This document shows positions 18,867-27,727 of a stretch of DNA of 64,000 bases, piece after piece. Position 1 is the first letter of the stretch. Every line of letters begins with the position of its first letter. Under the pieces are notes generated by a model that was not told the origin of the DNA, ran no database searches, and saw only the letters and a list, made by a program, of their open reading frames with translations. Made by a program: the position numbers and the translations under genes. The stretch is taken from assembly GCF_011007365.1 (NCBI RefSeq), contig NZ_WFKM01000003.1, positions 186,001 to 250,000 on the forward strand, read 5' to 3'. This DNA is from Sphingobacterium sp. xlx-96 (GTDB taxonomy: Bacteria; Bacteroidota; Bacteroidia; Sphingobacteriales; Sphingobacteriaceae).

Positions 18867-21179
18867 ATGTTAATTACCAACAACTTAGGTTACCCAAGAG
18901 TGGGACCTTTCCGCGAATTAAAAAAAGCTAACGAAGCATATTGGGCTAAGAAAATTTCCGCGGAAGAACTATTACAAACAGCTAAGGAAATCCGTGAAGC
19001 GAACTGGAAAACACAAAAAGATGCTGGCATCGACCTCATTCCATCCAATGATTTTTCTTTTTACGATCAAGTACTAGACCTTTCTTTAACAGTGGGTGCA
19101 ATACCGGCCCGTTACACTTCTTTGCTAAGCAAAATCGATAATAACTATAGTTTAGATCTTTACTTTGCTATGGCTCGTGGATTCCAACAGGATGGAATCG
19201 ATGTAACCGCTTCTGAAATGACAAAATGGTTTGATACAAACTACCACTATATGGTACCTGAGTTCACCAAAAACCAAACATTTAAGCTGAATTCAGAAAA
19301 ATTCTTAAACGAATACAACGAAGCGAAAGCTGCTGGAATAGAGACTAAGCCTGTTATTATTGGCCCTATCACCTATCTATTGATCGGTAAAGAGAAAGAG
19401 GCTGGATTCGAACGTATTGATTTAATTGAGAACCTACTTCCTGTTTACGAGCAAATTTTATCAAAATTAGCCGAAGCTGGAGCTAAGTATATCCAAATTG
19501 ACGAGCCTTACCTGGCTTTGGACATCGACGCAAAAACAAAAGCATTATACACTTCAGTATTCGCAAGATTAAATGCTGCAGCAGGAAGTGCTAAATTAAT
19601 CGCAACAACCTACTTTGAAGCGTTAAAAGACAATGAAGATTTAGCCTTAAGTCTTCCGGTACATGCATTACATTTAGACTTAGTACGTGGAGAAAACCAA
19701 TTAGACACAGTGCTACCTAAAGTTCCTTCCTCTTTGACGTTGTCATTAGGAATTGTCGAGGGACGTAACATCTGGAAAAACGACTACGAAAAATCTTTGA
19801 CCAAAATCCATCAAGCAGTAAATACGCTTGGTTCAGACAGAGTATGGATAGGCACTTCTTCGTCATTACTACATGTACCATTTGACTTGGACAGCGAGAA
19901 AAACGAAGAAACACTTCCGGCAGCAGTTAAAAACTGGCTTGCATTTGCTAAACAAAAATTGGCAGAAGTTAAAGACCTAGCAATATTAGCGAACGGCGAA
20001 ATTGACGCCACTACAGCACAGCGTTATGAAGCAAATAAAGCTGCGGCCGAAAGCCGTCGTACATCTCCATTAATTCATAAACCTGAAGTAAAAGAACGTG
20101 TTAATAACATTACGGATGATGACGCTCGTCGCACATCTTCTTTTGCAGCACGTAAGATAGCTCAACAAGCGAAATTCAACCTACCAGCGTTTGCTACTAC
20201 CACTATTGGATCATTCCCTCAGACCAAAGATGTTCGTAAATGGCGAGCTGATTTGAAAAAAGGTCTTATAACACAAGCAGAATATGACAAAGCTATTGCC
20301 GAAGAAACAGAAAGCACCATCCGTCTTCAAGAGCAATTAGACATTGATGTATTAGTACACGGAGAATTCGAGCGTAATGATATGGTTGAATATTTCGGAG
20401 AACAGTTAGCGGGATATGCATTTACACAATACGGATGGGTTCAATCTTATGGTTCTCGTTGTGTTAAGCCACCTGTAATTTACGGAGACGTATATCGTCC
20501 AGCTGATATGACAGTACGTTGGTCCTCTTATGCACAATCATTGACAGACCGTCCAGTAAAGGGTATGTTGACAGGACCTGTAACGATCCTTCAATGGTCT
20601 TTCGTTCGTAATGACCAACCTCGTGAAACGACGACCTATCAGATTGCTCTCGCGATCTTAGATGAAGTACAGGCATTGGAAAAAGCAGGAATAAAAATTA
20701 TTCAGATCGATGAACCAGCAATCCGTGAAGGACTTCCTTTACGTAAAGCTGATCAACAAAACTACCTAAACTGGGCTGTTCGATCGTTCCGCGTCTCCTC
20801 TTCTAATGTTGAAGATGATACACAGATTCATACGCACATGTGTTATTCAGAATTTAACAATGTAATTAAAGACATAGCCGCAATGGATGCTGATGTTATT
20901 ACAATTGAAACTTCCCGTTCACAGATGAAACTATTAAATGCTTTCGCAGGTGACTTCAAGTACCCTAACGATATAGGCCCTGGAGTATATGACATCCACT
21001 CTCCTCGTGTACCTAGTACAGACGAAATGGTGGACCTATTGCGCAAAGCTAAGGATGTAGTCCCAGCTTCTCAACTTTGGGTAAATCCAGACTGTGGGCT
21101 TAAAACTCGCGCTTGGCCAGAGACTAAGGCTGCCTTAGAAGCTATGGTTGAAGCTGCAAAAATCTTAAGAGCAGAATAA
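18867..21179 (+). CDS. metE: Cobalamin-independent methionine synthase
   Basis: A 770-residue two-barrel enzyme. The N-terminal barrel begins MLITNNLGYPRVGPFRELKK. The C-terminal barrel begins at FATTTIGSFPQTKDVRKWR (about 446). Zinc ligands are visible in HTHMCYSEF and NPDCGLKTR, and HGEFERNDMVEYF carries catalytic-site acids. It transfers the methyl group from 5-methyltetrahydrofolate-polyglutamate to homocysteine. The SAM-I riboswitch in its leader shows regulation by SAM. It is monocistronic between two terminators. Confidence 0.97.
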   Translation: MLITNNLGYPRVGPFRELKKANEAYWAKKISAEELLQTAKEIREANWKTQKDAGIDLIPSNDFSFYDQVLDLSLTVGAIPARYTSLLSKIDNNYSLDLYFAMARGFQQDGIDVTASEMTKWFDTNYHYMVPEFTKNQTFKLNSEKFLNEYNEAKAAGIETKPVIIGPITYLLIGKEKEAGFERIDLIENLLPVYEQILSKLAEAGAKYIQIDEPYLALDIDAKTKALYTSVFARLNAAAGSAKLIATTYFEALKDNEDLALSLPVHALHLDLVRGENQLDTVLPKVPSSLTLSLGIVEGRNIWKNDYEKSLTKIHQAVNTLGSDRVWIGTSSSLLHVPFDLDSEKNEETLPAAVKNWLAFAKQKLAEVKDLAILANGEIDATTAQRYEANKAAAESRRTSPLIHKPEVKERVNNITDDDARRTSSFAARKIAQQAKFNLPAFATTTIGSFPQTKDVRKWRADLKKGLITQAEYDKAIAEETESTIRLQEQLDIDVLVHGEFERNDMVEYFGEQLAGYAFTQYGWVQSYGSRCVKPPVIYGDVYRPADMTVRWSSYAQSLTDRPVKGMLTGPVTILQWSFVRNDQPRETTTYQIALAILDEVQALEKAGIKIIQIDEPAIREGLPLRKADQQNYLNWAVRSFRVSSSNVEDDTQIHTHMCYSEFNNVIKDIAAMDADVITIETSRSQMKLLNAFAGDFKYPNDIGPGVYDIHSPRVPSTDEMVDLLRKAKDVVPASQLWVNPDCGLKTRAWPETKAALEAMVEAAKILRAE

Positions 21180-21209
21180 TTCTGAAATTTAGTAATATTT
21201 AAATATCTT

Positions 21210-21251
21210 GAAAGCCTAAAGTACCTTACTTTAGGCTTTCTCCTTTTTTTC
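21210..21251 (+). terminator. Rho-independent terminator of metE
   Basis: A perfect stem GAAAGCCTAAAGTA...ACTTTAGGCTTTC closes on a CCTT loop and is followed by CCTTTTTTT. It lies about 30 bp after the metE stop. Confidence 0.92.
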
Positions 21252-21365
21252 AGACGTTACCAAACTTTTTTTCTCATCACTTGTTCATTCATATAGAAAT
21301 TGGTTCGGTATACGACGATAAAATAAAATCGATCCGTAAACTTATGCGTCATAAAGTAATTAGAT

Positions 21366-21542
21366 ATGAAGAGATTTACTATATTACCATTCATGCTTTT
21401 AACAACAATGTTGTTGACAAGCTGCGAAGTCATTGGGGGCATTTTTAAAGCAGGGGTATGGTCAGGTATTATTATTGTTGTAGTTGTAGTTGCGTTAGTA
21501 TTATGGATACTTGCAAAAATATTTGGCAGGAAACAAAATTAA
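21366..21542 (+). CDS. Small membrane lipoprotein (58 aa), conserved in Bacteroidota
   Basis: The frame ATG 21366 to TAA 21542 encodes 58 residues. A lipoprotein signal (MKRFTILPFMLLTTMLLTSC) has a lipobox LTSC with Cys20. EVIGGIFKAGVWSG follows, then one hydrophobic helix (IIIVVVVVALVLWILAKIF). I recall similar very small lipoproteins with the same E-V-I-G-G-I-F-K-A-G core across Bacteroidota, none with a known role. A lipobox followed at once by a transmembrane helix would make it doubly anchored in the inner membrane. Codon use is consistent with a real gene. Confidence 0.75.
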   Translation: MKRFTILPFMLLTTMLLTSCEVIGGIFKAGVWSGIIIVVVVVALVLWILAKIFGRKQN

Positions 21543-21550
21543 GGCAATAT

Positions 21551-22076
21551 ATGTATCAATGTATGCTATTGCTTATACTCATAGGTTATGGCGTCTTTCC
21601 TTCATTTGCACAAGAAGAATATCCAAAACCACAAGCTAAAACCTATTATTTTATATACAGCATAACATAGGAAAGAACACCTATATCTATCAGACAAAAA
21701 TCAATCAAAACGGCAAATTAGATCGAAATGAACCTGTGCAAATCAGCAGACACCTATTTGACAATAAAAGCGAAATAAAATCCCTAACCACTATACAACG
21801 AAAATTTGCTTATGGTGTGGACTGGGATGCCAAAAGCGACAATTCTTAGGATCTCACTTTGGTATCTTACCCTATCAGCGCCTTTAATTACGTAGTACAG
21901 ATGATCAAAAATACATTTTGGAGACCACGTTAAATGGCATAAAGATGAAAGTCCACAGGCTATTTATTTTTCAAAAAGAAGGAACCTCAGGCTTGAATAC
22001 AAAAGTCGATTGCATTCTTTTTTTCGGGACAAATCAGGACGGTAAGCAAGTACAATCAAAACTGATAGTCGATTAG
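21551..22076 (+). pseudogene. Decayed DUF4833-like gene
   Basis: ATG 21551 opens a signal-peptide-like start (MYQCMLLLILIGYGVFPSFAQ). The frame then hits TAG at 21668, but another frame continues with YIQHNIGKNTYIYQTKINQN, then LDRNEPVQISRHLFD and SLTTIQRKFAYGVDWDAKSD. This stretch resembles DUF4833. It meets TAG at 21847, continues as DLTLVSYPISAFNYVV, and needs a second shift near 21905 to read QKYILETTLNGIKMKVHRLF and end at TAG 22076. Two frameshifts and one internal stop in an otherwise full-length reading indicate a pseudogene. Sequencing error is less likely because three separate lesions are needed. Family assignment is from memory. Confidence 0.7.
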
Positions 22077-22141
22077 GACATCCTATCTTTTCTTTATTTA
22101 GATTTTACTTTTGAATGTTCGAGAATACCCCGCTTTTTATC

Positions 22142-22149
22142 TAAGTTTG
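22142..22149 (+). promoter_or_regulatory. Candidate -7 box (TAAGTTTG) of queD
   Basis: TAAGTTTG matches TAnnTTTG and ends 5 bp before the ATG at 22155, which would put the transcription start at or next to the start codon. A TTTG at 22110-22113 is too far away for a canonical spacer, so the -33 element is unclear. Confidence 0.35.
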
Positions 22150-22154
22150 TAACT

Positions 22155-22577
22155 ATGATTACAGCAGAAAGATACCACGACATTTCATGCGGACACCGGG
22201 TTGTAGGCCATGAAGGCAAATGCAGGTACTTGCATGGCCACAACTATCGTATCCATTTCATCGTTCAAGCCGAGGAATTAGATACGGTAGGTCGAGTCGT
22301 AGATTTTTCTGTAATAAAAGAGAAGCTATGTATGTGGCTCGAGGATAATTTTGATCATAAATTTCTTATCTGGAATGAAGATCCACTAGTAACAGCACTA
22401 CTGGATATTTCGGAAGAAAGTCTCATTCTGGTCCCCTTCAATCCAACAGCGGAAAACATAGCCAAATATTTAGTAGAAGAAATAGGCCCTCAACAACTCG
22501 CTGAATACAACTGCCGCCTTATTCAATGCAAAGTGGAGGAAACACAAAAATGTGCCGCCTCCTATACATTGGTTTAG
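22155..22577 (+). CDS. queD: 6-carboxytetrahydropterin synthase/PTPS family (QueD)
   Basis: A 140-residue pterin-fold enzyme. Zinc ligands are seen in FHDISCGHRVVGHEGKC-type spacing: His near residue 7, then HGHNY with two His near 28-30. The catalytic Cys is in GKCRYLHGHNYR. The C-terminus contains CKVEETQKCAASY. QueD makes 6-carboxy-5,6,7,8-tetrahydropterin in queuosine synthesis; a PTPS role in another pterin pathway cannot be excluded. No other queuosine genes are next to it. It ends 2 bp before the convergent xth gene. Confidence 0.85.
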   Translation: MITAERYHDISCGHRVVGHEGKCRYLHGHNYRIHFIVQAEELDTVGRVVDFSVIKEKLCMWLEDNFDHKFLIWNEDPLVTALLDISEESLILVPFNPTAENIAKYLVEEIGPQQLAEYNCRLIQCKVEETQKCAASYTLV

Positions 22578-22579
22578 CC

Positions 22580-23347
22580 TTAATCGATCAAGTCCAACAA
22601 CACTGGGCAGTGATCTGAATGAATGGCATCACTTAAAATACTTGCGCCCCTAATTCTATCTTTCAGAGCGACAGAAGCCATATTGTAATCAATCCGCCAA
22701 CCGAGGTTCTTACCTCTAGAGCCAGCTCTATAACTCCACCACGTATAATTGTTCGGATCTGCATTCAAGTGTCGAAAAGTATCGATAAAACCAGAATTGA
22801 TGAAGTTCTCCATCCACTCTCTCTCCTCCGGTAAAAAACCAGAGGTATTGGCATTCGATTTTGGATTATGGATATCAATGGCGCGGTGGCAAATATTAAA
22901 ATCGCCACAAACCACAAGATTGCCCTTTTCTTGGGTCAACTTGTTTGCATAATCCTGAAAATCGTCTAAAAAACGGTACTTAAAAGTCTGTCTTATATCC
23001 CCCGTTGTACCTGAAGGGAAATAAGTACTCATCACGGACACATTATCAAAGTCAGCCCGGATTATCCGGCCTTCAAAATCATAATCTTCATGACCGCAAC
23101 CATACTCTACATGATTAGGAGATACCTTAGTTAATATAGCCGTACCACTATATCCCTTCTTTTGAGCAGGATACCAATAATGCTCATATCCCATCTGTTC
23201 GAGATACTCTATTTCAGGTACCTGATCCGGTGTAGCTTTAATTTCCTGTAGACAGACCACATCTGGATTAACCGTCTTAAGCCACCCGATCCAATCTTTT
23301 TTCAAGGCCGCCCTTAGCCCATTTACATTATATGTTATAATTTTCAT
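22580..23347 (-). CDS. xth: Exodeoxyribonuclease III
   Basis: A 255-residue exonuclease/endonuclease/phosphatase-family enzyme. ATG 23347 gives the typical start MKIITYNVNGLRAALKKDW; a TTG three codons upstream is less likely. Active-site motifs are VCLQEIKA (metal-binding Glu), GYSGTAILTK, VVCGDFNICHR (catalytic Asp and Asn), YTWWSYR, RIDYNMAS and the terminal SDHCPVLLDL. It acts on apurinic sites and 3' ends in base-excision repair. It overlaps nothing and is convergent with queD. Confidence 0.93.
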   Translation of the reverse strand: MKIITYNVNGLRAALKKDWIGWLKTVNPDVVCLQEIKATPDQVPEIEYLEQMGYEHYWYPAQKKGYSGTAILTKVSPNHVEYGCGHEDYDFEGRIIRADFDNVSVMSTYFPSGTTGDIRQTFKYRFLDDFQDYANKLTQEKGNLVVCGDFNICHRAIDIHNPKSNANTSGFLPEEREWMENFINSGFIDTFRHLNADPNNYTWWSYRAGSRGKNLGWRIDYNMASVALKDRIRGASILSDAIHSDHCPVLLDLID

Positions 23348-23386
23348 TCTTAACAAATTATTAGGTAGACGAACAATGCTATCCTT

Positions 23387-24145
23387 CTACAGATTGTATT
23401 TTTTTGACTTAAACGCATCAAAAAGTGTGGTAAAAAAACCTGTTTTTGGCTTAAGACCCTGCAATTCACGATCTTGATTAATAGCTTCCCTTCTAGTTAA
23501 TAGACGCACAAACATACGTTCATTTACTATAGGACGGTCGTGATCATCTGTTTTAACCGCCGCGATATTGTCTACCGACTCAAGCCCTTTTATAACCTGC
23601 CCAAATACAGTATAATTTCCATCCAAATGCGGCGTCCCTCCTATACTCGTATATGCTTCTCTTTGCGTAGCAGAAAGCTTACCGCCATTCAATTTAAATC
23701 GCTCTAATGAATCTAACCCCTCATTTGTAAAACGTCGCCCCTGCACGATATAAAATTGCGAAGCAGAGGATTGCTTTGCTGGATTACTATCTCTCGCAGC
23801 TCCTAAAGCACCTTTTTTATGAATAAGATTCGACTGTATCTCAGCCGGGATTTTATATTCAGGCCCCCCATTACCCAGTAAGACTTTGTCTGCTGCCTTC
23901 TTTGAGTCTGGGTCCCCACCTTGAATCATAAAATTTTTAATGACCCGATGAAAAAGTAAGGAGTCATAATACCCATCATTCACAAGCTTTTTAAAATTGT
24001 CCCGGTGTCTAGGAGTTTCATTGTAGAGCTGGATTAAGATATTTCCCTTATCCGTCTTAAAATCTACATAATAGTATTGGGGTTTTTGCGCCTTCACGGC
24101 GACAAAGCATATCCCTATAAAAATAGAAAGTAAAAATCTCTTCAT
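23387..24145 (-). CDS. Cyclophilin-type peptidyl-prolyl isomerase, secreted
   Basis: A 252-residue protein. The signal peptide is MKRFLLSIFIGICFVAVKA. The cyclophilin domain (about 25-215) contains LYNETPRHRDNFKKLVNDGYY, LLFHRVIKNFMIQGGDP with the catalytic Arg in FHRVI, and LDGNYTVFGQVIKGLESVD. The insert around residues 135-165 (RRFTNEGLDSLERFKLNGGK) is typical of Bacteroidota homologues. It should catalyse proline isomerisation in the periplasm. It lies 10 bp after the neighbouring hypothetical gene, so the pair is likely cotranscribed. Confidence 0.92.
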   Translation of the reverse strand: MKRFLLSIFIGICFVAVKAQKPQYYYVDFKTDKGNILIQLYNETPRHRDNFKKLVNDGYYDSLLFHRVIKNFMIQGGDPDSKKAADKVLLGNGGPEYKIPAEIQSNLIHKKGALGAARDSNPAKQSSASQFYIVQGRRFTNEGLDSLERFKLNGGKLSATQREAYTSIGGTPHLDGNYTVFGQVIKGLESVDNIAAVKTDDHDRPIVNERMFVRLLTRREAINQDRELQGLKPKTGFFTTLFDAFKSKKYNL

Positions 24146-24155
24146 AATAAATAAG

Positions 24156-24503
24156 TTATATCACTTCCAGTTCCTGAAAGTAATCTATAATCAATGACTT
24201 CATAATCAACTCTTGCTCCAACAAGGTGTAGTTAGGGATGGCTTTCACTAACTTCCAATGTGGCCAGCCTTGCTCATCCAAGCCTTCCAACTCATAGAAA
24301 CCCATAGCACTGAAGAGTCTACACGTAGCGATATGCATCAACTCTTCTTTTTCCCTTTTTGAAAATCTCTTGGGTCCCTGTCCCAATTCCTGGACGCCGA
24401 TCAAAAAAAGAACCACCTTTATATCGGGTAATTCCATATCAAAACTTTGAGCAAGAGCCTCTCTCAAGGTATTCCACTTTTTATTTACTTCTGCTGCTTT
24501 CAT
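24156..24503 (-). CDS. Conserved hypothetical protein
   Basis: A 115-residue soluble protein without signal peptide. Recognisable blocks are VVLFLIGVQELGQGPKRFSK near residue 30 and GWPHWKLVKAIPNYTLLEQE near 80. I recall it as a conserved hypothetical of Bacteroidota with no known function. It sits upstream of, and probably in an operon with, the cyclophilin gene. Confidence 0.75.
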   Translation of the reverse strand: MKAAEVNKKWNTLREALAQSFDMELPDIKVVLFLIGVQELGQGPKRFSKREKEELMHIATCRLFSAMGFYELEGLDEQGWPHWKLVKAIPNYTLLEQELIMKSLIIDYFQELEVI

Positions 24504-24559
24504 GTTAATTTAAAAGTCAAAAGTAACGAATTCACAGGTAAGAATTGTCATGAGATTCT

Positions 24560-24994
24560 TTAAGATAATGCTAACACAAGTTCCTCGCATCTCTTTGCTA
24601 CCAATTTATACACCGCATCAAACAGTGTATCGTCATAATAAGGATCTGGCACAATGTTATCCTCCAAAAATAACCGAACCCTATCCTTCTGTATACTATT
24701 TTGTGCCAAACGAATTACATCTTCATAATTCTGCCTGTCCATCACGAAAATCAAATGATACTCGTCCAACATATCTGCTGTAAAATGCTGCGCTCGCTGC
24801 ATCGAAATATCCACACCATACTTTTTCGCGACAGCTACAGACCGTCTATCCGGAGCCTGTCCGACATGCCAATCCCCTGTACCGGCAGAATCAATCTTCC
24901 AGTCCAATCCATTTCTCACAGCCAGATCCTGTAACACACCATGTGCCAATGGCGATCGACAAATATTTCCTAAACAAACCATTAAAATTTTCAT
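24560..24994 (-). CDS. Low-molecular-weight protein-tyrosine phosphatase
   Basis: A 144-residue protein starting at ATG 24994 (MKILMVCLGNICRSPLAHGV). An upstream in-frame extension exists, but this start gives the normal length. The P-loop C-x5-R is VCLGNICRS, and the general-acid loop is VPDPYYDD near residue 116. It would hydrolyse phosphotyrosine or a small phosphorylated substrate; the target is unknown. It is separated by 56 bp from the next gene on its strand. Confidence 0.92.
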   Translation of the reverse strand: MKILMVCLGNICRSPLAHGVLQDLAVRNGLDWKIDSAGTGDWHVGQAPDRRSVAVAKKYGVDISMQRAQHFTADMLDEYHLIFVMDRQNYEDVIRLAQNSIQKDRVRLFLEDNIVPDPYYDDTLFDAVYKLVAKRCEELVLALS

Positions 24995-25032
24995 ATTCCA
25001 AAAATCCAGATTATTGCATATAAAAGCAAAAA

Positions 25033-25060
25033 AATATGGCTCTCTTGCGAAAGCCATATT
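25033..25060 (-). terminator. Rho-independent terminator of the Do-family protease gene
   Basis: A stem AATATGGCT/AGCCATATT with a 10-nt loop is followed, on the minus strand, by an eight-U run. It lies 30 bp after the protease stop. Confidence 0.85.
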
Positions 25061-25089
25061 CCTACGTTATATATTAACTAGTCTACAGT

Positions 25090-26646
25090 TTAATACTCAA
25101 TAGGCACATTCAATTCAACTGTACTTCCGCGCTGAGGAACTCCTTTTATACGCACAATATTACGTTTCGTCGATGCAAGTGCTGATTCAACATCATCAAC
25201 ATTGTTTACTGTTTTTCCGTTTACTTCAGTGATCACTAATCCTCGTTCAACTCCAAAATATTCAAATACGCCACCACGGTGCACCTGAGTCACGACAACA
25301 CCTGAACTAATACCTAATTCCTTCTTACGTGCATCTGTGGCTGGAATAAAACTCGCTCCCAATTTATTGAAGATTTGCGTAGCGCTAGCGTCTGAACCTT
25401 CGTCATTTGCCGCCGCCTTATTCGCTTCTTCCCCTTTAAGCGTCACCATAACATCCTGCTCTTTTCCATTTCGCTTGTACGTAAGCTTCACCTTATCTCC
25501 AGGGCGTAATCTTGCCACACGTTCCTGTAAATCAGGAGAACTATAGATAATTTTTCCGTCAACTTTGGTAATAATATCTCCTTTTTTAATGCCTGCTCCT
25601 TCGGCTCCACCACCTCTCACCACATCGGACACGTACAGACCGTTAATATCTGTGATTCCAAACTCCTTTCTTACGTTATCATTAAGTTCAGTAAAGCTTA
25701 CACCAACGAATCCACGTTTCACACTACCAAACTCTTTAAAATCATCTAAAACCTTCTTAGCAAGACTAATTGGGATAGCAAAACCATATCCTGCATAGGT
25801 ACCGGTTGGTGATGCGATAGCTGAATTAATACCAATTAACTCTCCACGCGCATTGACCAACGCACCGCCACTATTTCCTTTATTGATTACTGCATCCGTT
25901 TGGATAAAAGATTCAATAGCAGTGCTCACCATTTGCTCGGGTTGTCCTCCCTGTCCAAATCCACGCTGCTGCGAGGGTTCATCCAAGATTCCAATACGAC
26001 GCCCCTTGGCACTTACAATACCTGCTGTCACTGTCGATTGCAATCCTAAAGGATACCCAACAGCCAACACCCATTCCCCTACTTGAACATCATCCGAATT
26101 ACCCAGCTTGACCATAGGAAGATTCGTCGCATTGACCTTTATCAACGCTAAATCAAAATTAGGGTCGCGACCTATAACTTTAGCCTCAAAAGACCGGTTG
26201 TCCGTAAGCTGTACTTCAATTTTATCAGCATCCTCAACAACGTGATTGTTCGTTACAATATAACCATCAGGTGATATGATTACGCCAGATCCAGATGCCT
26301 GAGCCTGTCTAGGTTGTACCTGCCCACGACGTTGCTGCGGCATACCAAAAAATTCTTCAAACATGTCAAATGGCGACCCCGATCCTCCTCCACGTTGGCT
26401 CCCGCGTGTTGTAACAGTAACTTTAATATGCACTACTCCAGGTGAAACCGCTGCTGCTGCTTGTGTAAAATCTGGATTACCAGTAGATGAAATAGCTGTA
26501 CCTGTAGGGTTGCTGGCGTAATAAACTTTTTGTTTTTCTTCAAAAGTCATATTATCCAACTGCTTGTTCTCAAAAAATTTGTACCCTCCGACAGCAATTG
26601 CCCCTCCTAGGACAGCTGCTAATAAACTAACTCCTATTTTTTTCAT
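25090..26646 (-). CDS. Do-family (DegP/DegQ) periplasmic serine protease
   Basis: A 518-residue protein from ATG 26646, which gives the membrane signal MKKIGVSLLAAVLGGAIAVG. The trypsin-like domain (about 70-310) has the triad in TNNHVVED (His near 132), DLALIKV (Asp) and NKGNSGGALV (Ser near 260). A Gly/Arg/Gln-rich stretch (about 85-115) precedes the protease core. Two PDZ domains follow (about 315-405 and 430-515). It degrades or refolds damaged envelope proteins. A promoter candidate and tandem palindromes lie in the divergent region shared with dapF. Confidence 0.94.
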   Translation of the reverse strand: MKKIGVSLLAAVLGGAIAVGGYKFFENKQLDNMTFEEKQKVYYASNPTGTAISSTGNPDFTQAAAAVSPGVVHIKVTVTTRGSQRGGGSGSPFDMFEEFFGMPQQRRGQVQPRQAQASGSGVIISPDGYIVTNNHVVEDADKIEVQLTDNRSFEAKVIGRDPNFDLALIKVNATNLPMVKLGNSDDVQVGEWVLAVGYPLGLQSTVTAGIVSAKGRRIGILDEPSQQRGFGQGGQPEQMVSTAIESFIQTDAVINKGNSGGALVNARGELIGINSAIASPTGTYAGYGFAIPISLAKKVLDDFKEFGSVKRGFVGVSFTELNDNVRKEFGITDINGLYVSDVVRGGGAEGAGIKKGDIITKVDGKIIYSSPDLQERVARLRPGDKVKLTYKRNGKEQDVMVTLKGEEANKAAANDEGSDASATQIFNKLGASFIPATDARKKELGISSGVVVTQVHRGGVFEYFGVERGLVITEVNGKTVNNVDDVESALASTKRNIVRIKGVPQRGSTVELNVPIEY

Positions 26647-26705
26647 ATTACTTTGCTGTTTAAATTTTCTAACTTTGTTCCTCAATAAATACAAATTGTG
26701 TTAGT

Positions 26706-26738
26706 CAAATGTAGTACCATCACATTGCCTAGCCCAAC
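26706..26738 (-). promoter_or_regulatory. Promoter candidate for the Do-family protease
   Basis: On the minus strand, GTTG (26738-26735) is spaced 21 bp from TACATTTG (26713-26706), which matches the Bacteroidota TTTG/TAnnTTTG pattern with one mismatch in the -33 element. The predicted start is near 26700, giving a leader of about 55 nt. Confidence 0.5.
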
Positions 26739-26785
26739 TTTTGTCAGTTAAATTTTGTTAATAATCGGTAATTTTTCAGGTTTTT

Positions 26786-26803
26786 AACATGTTTTAACAT
26801 GTT
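26786..26803. promoter_or_regulatory. Tandem AACATGTT palindromes between protease gene and dapF
   Basis: The 8-bp palindrome AACATGTT occurs at 26786-26793 and 26796-26803, exactly 10 bp apart, so both face the same side of the helix. They lie just upstream of the dapF -33 position, in the 208-bp divergent region. This looks like a regulator binding site; no regulator is identified. Confidence 0.4.
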
Positions 26804-26835
26804 GAAGAACAATTGTAACAAGAATATTAAATTTG
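26801..26835 (+). promoter_or_regulatory. Promoter candidate for dapF
   Basis: TAAATTTG (26828-26835) matches TAnnTTTG. A GTTG at 26801-26804 could serve as a -33 element with a 23-bp spacer. The predicted start is near 26840, 15 bp before the ATG. Confidence 0.45.
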
Positions 26836-26854
26836 ACGCATATTTTCAAATATT

Positions 26855-27643
26855 ATGGACCAAAAAATAAAATTTTATAAGTATCAAGGAGCCGGTAATG
26901 ATTTCATACTTATTGATAATAGAAACGGTCTTTTTGATAGCGTCAATGAAACATTGATAAAACATCTATGTGATCGAAGATTCGGGATTGGCGCGGATGG
27001 CTTAATGCTCCTTCAAGATAGTAAAAATTTTGATTTCCAAATGGTTTATTTTAATGCAGATGGTCGTGAAGGGAGCATGTGTGGCAATGGAGGCCGTTGT
27101 ATCGTTGCTTTCGCGCGCGATCTTGGCATTATAAAACACAAAACTGTCTTTTTGGCAGTTGACGGAGAACACCACGCTGCTATAGATAACAATCAGGTTG
27201 ACCTAGGAATGATAGATGTTCATCAGATTGAAAAAGATGGTGAAGCCTTTGTTTTATATACCGGCTCACCACATTATGTCTTGACAGTAGACAACCTAGT
27301 CGAGCTCGACGTCTATCAAAAGGGGCATATGATACGTAACAACGACACCTACCGGCACGAAGGAATAAATGTCAATTTCATTGAAAAAGAAGGCGACGGT
27401 TATTTTCTCCGTACATTCGAACGTGGAGTAGAAGACGAAACCTACGCCTGCGGTACAGGAGCGACAGCTGCAGCTATGGCAGTAGCTTTTAAAGAAGGTT
27501 TAGAAGGGAACCTTAAAATACCAATACGTGTTTTGGGGGGACAGCTCTATATCTCTTTTCACAAAGAGGGAGAAAATTTCACTGACGTAATGCTTAAAGG
27601 CCCAGCGACTTTTGTTTACGAGGGCTTCATCCCACAACGTTAA
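26855..27643 (+). CDS. dapF: Diaminopimelate epimerase
   Basis: A 262-residue enzyme. The two catalytic cysteines are in SMCGNGGRC (near residue 75) and YACGTGATAAA (near 203). The start KYQGAGNDFILIDNRNG and FGIGADGLMLL are family-typical. It interconverts LL- and meso-diaminopimelate for lysine and peptidoglycan synthesis. It stands alone on the plus strand, divergent from the Do-family protease. Confidence 0.96.
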   Translation: MDQKIKFYKYQGAGNDFILIDNRNGLFDSVNETLIKHLCDRRFGIGADGLMLLQDSKNFDFQMVYFNADGREGSMCGNGGRCIVAFARDLGIIKHKTVFLAVDGEHHAAIDNNQVDLGMIDVHQIEKDGEAFVLYTGSPHYVLTVDNLVELDVYQKGHMIRNNDTYRHEGINVNFIEKEGDGYFLRTFERGVEDETYACGTGATAAAMAVAFKEGLEGNLKIPIRVLGGQLYISFHKEGENFTDVMLKGPATFVYEGFIPQR

Positions 27644-27727
27644 TAGTCAATACTTTTTAGCTTTTTATTTTTACTTTATCGTTATTCAGGTTATCTTAGA
27701 TGCCTTCTTAAGGAAGTATTAATCGAA

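Noticed and set aside
21458..21670. Intact 70-residue protein with a signal-like start
   Set aside because: The upstream part overlaps the real 58-residue lipoprotein frame, and the downstream part is the first fragment of the DUF4833-like pseudogene.
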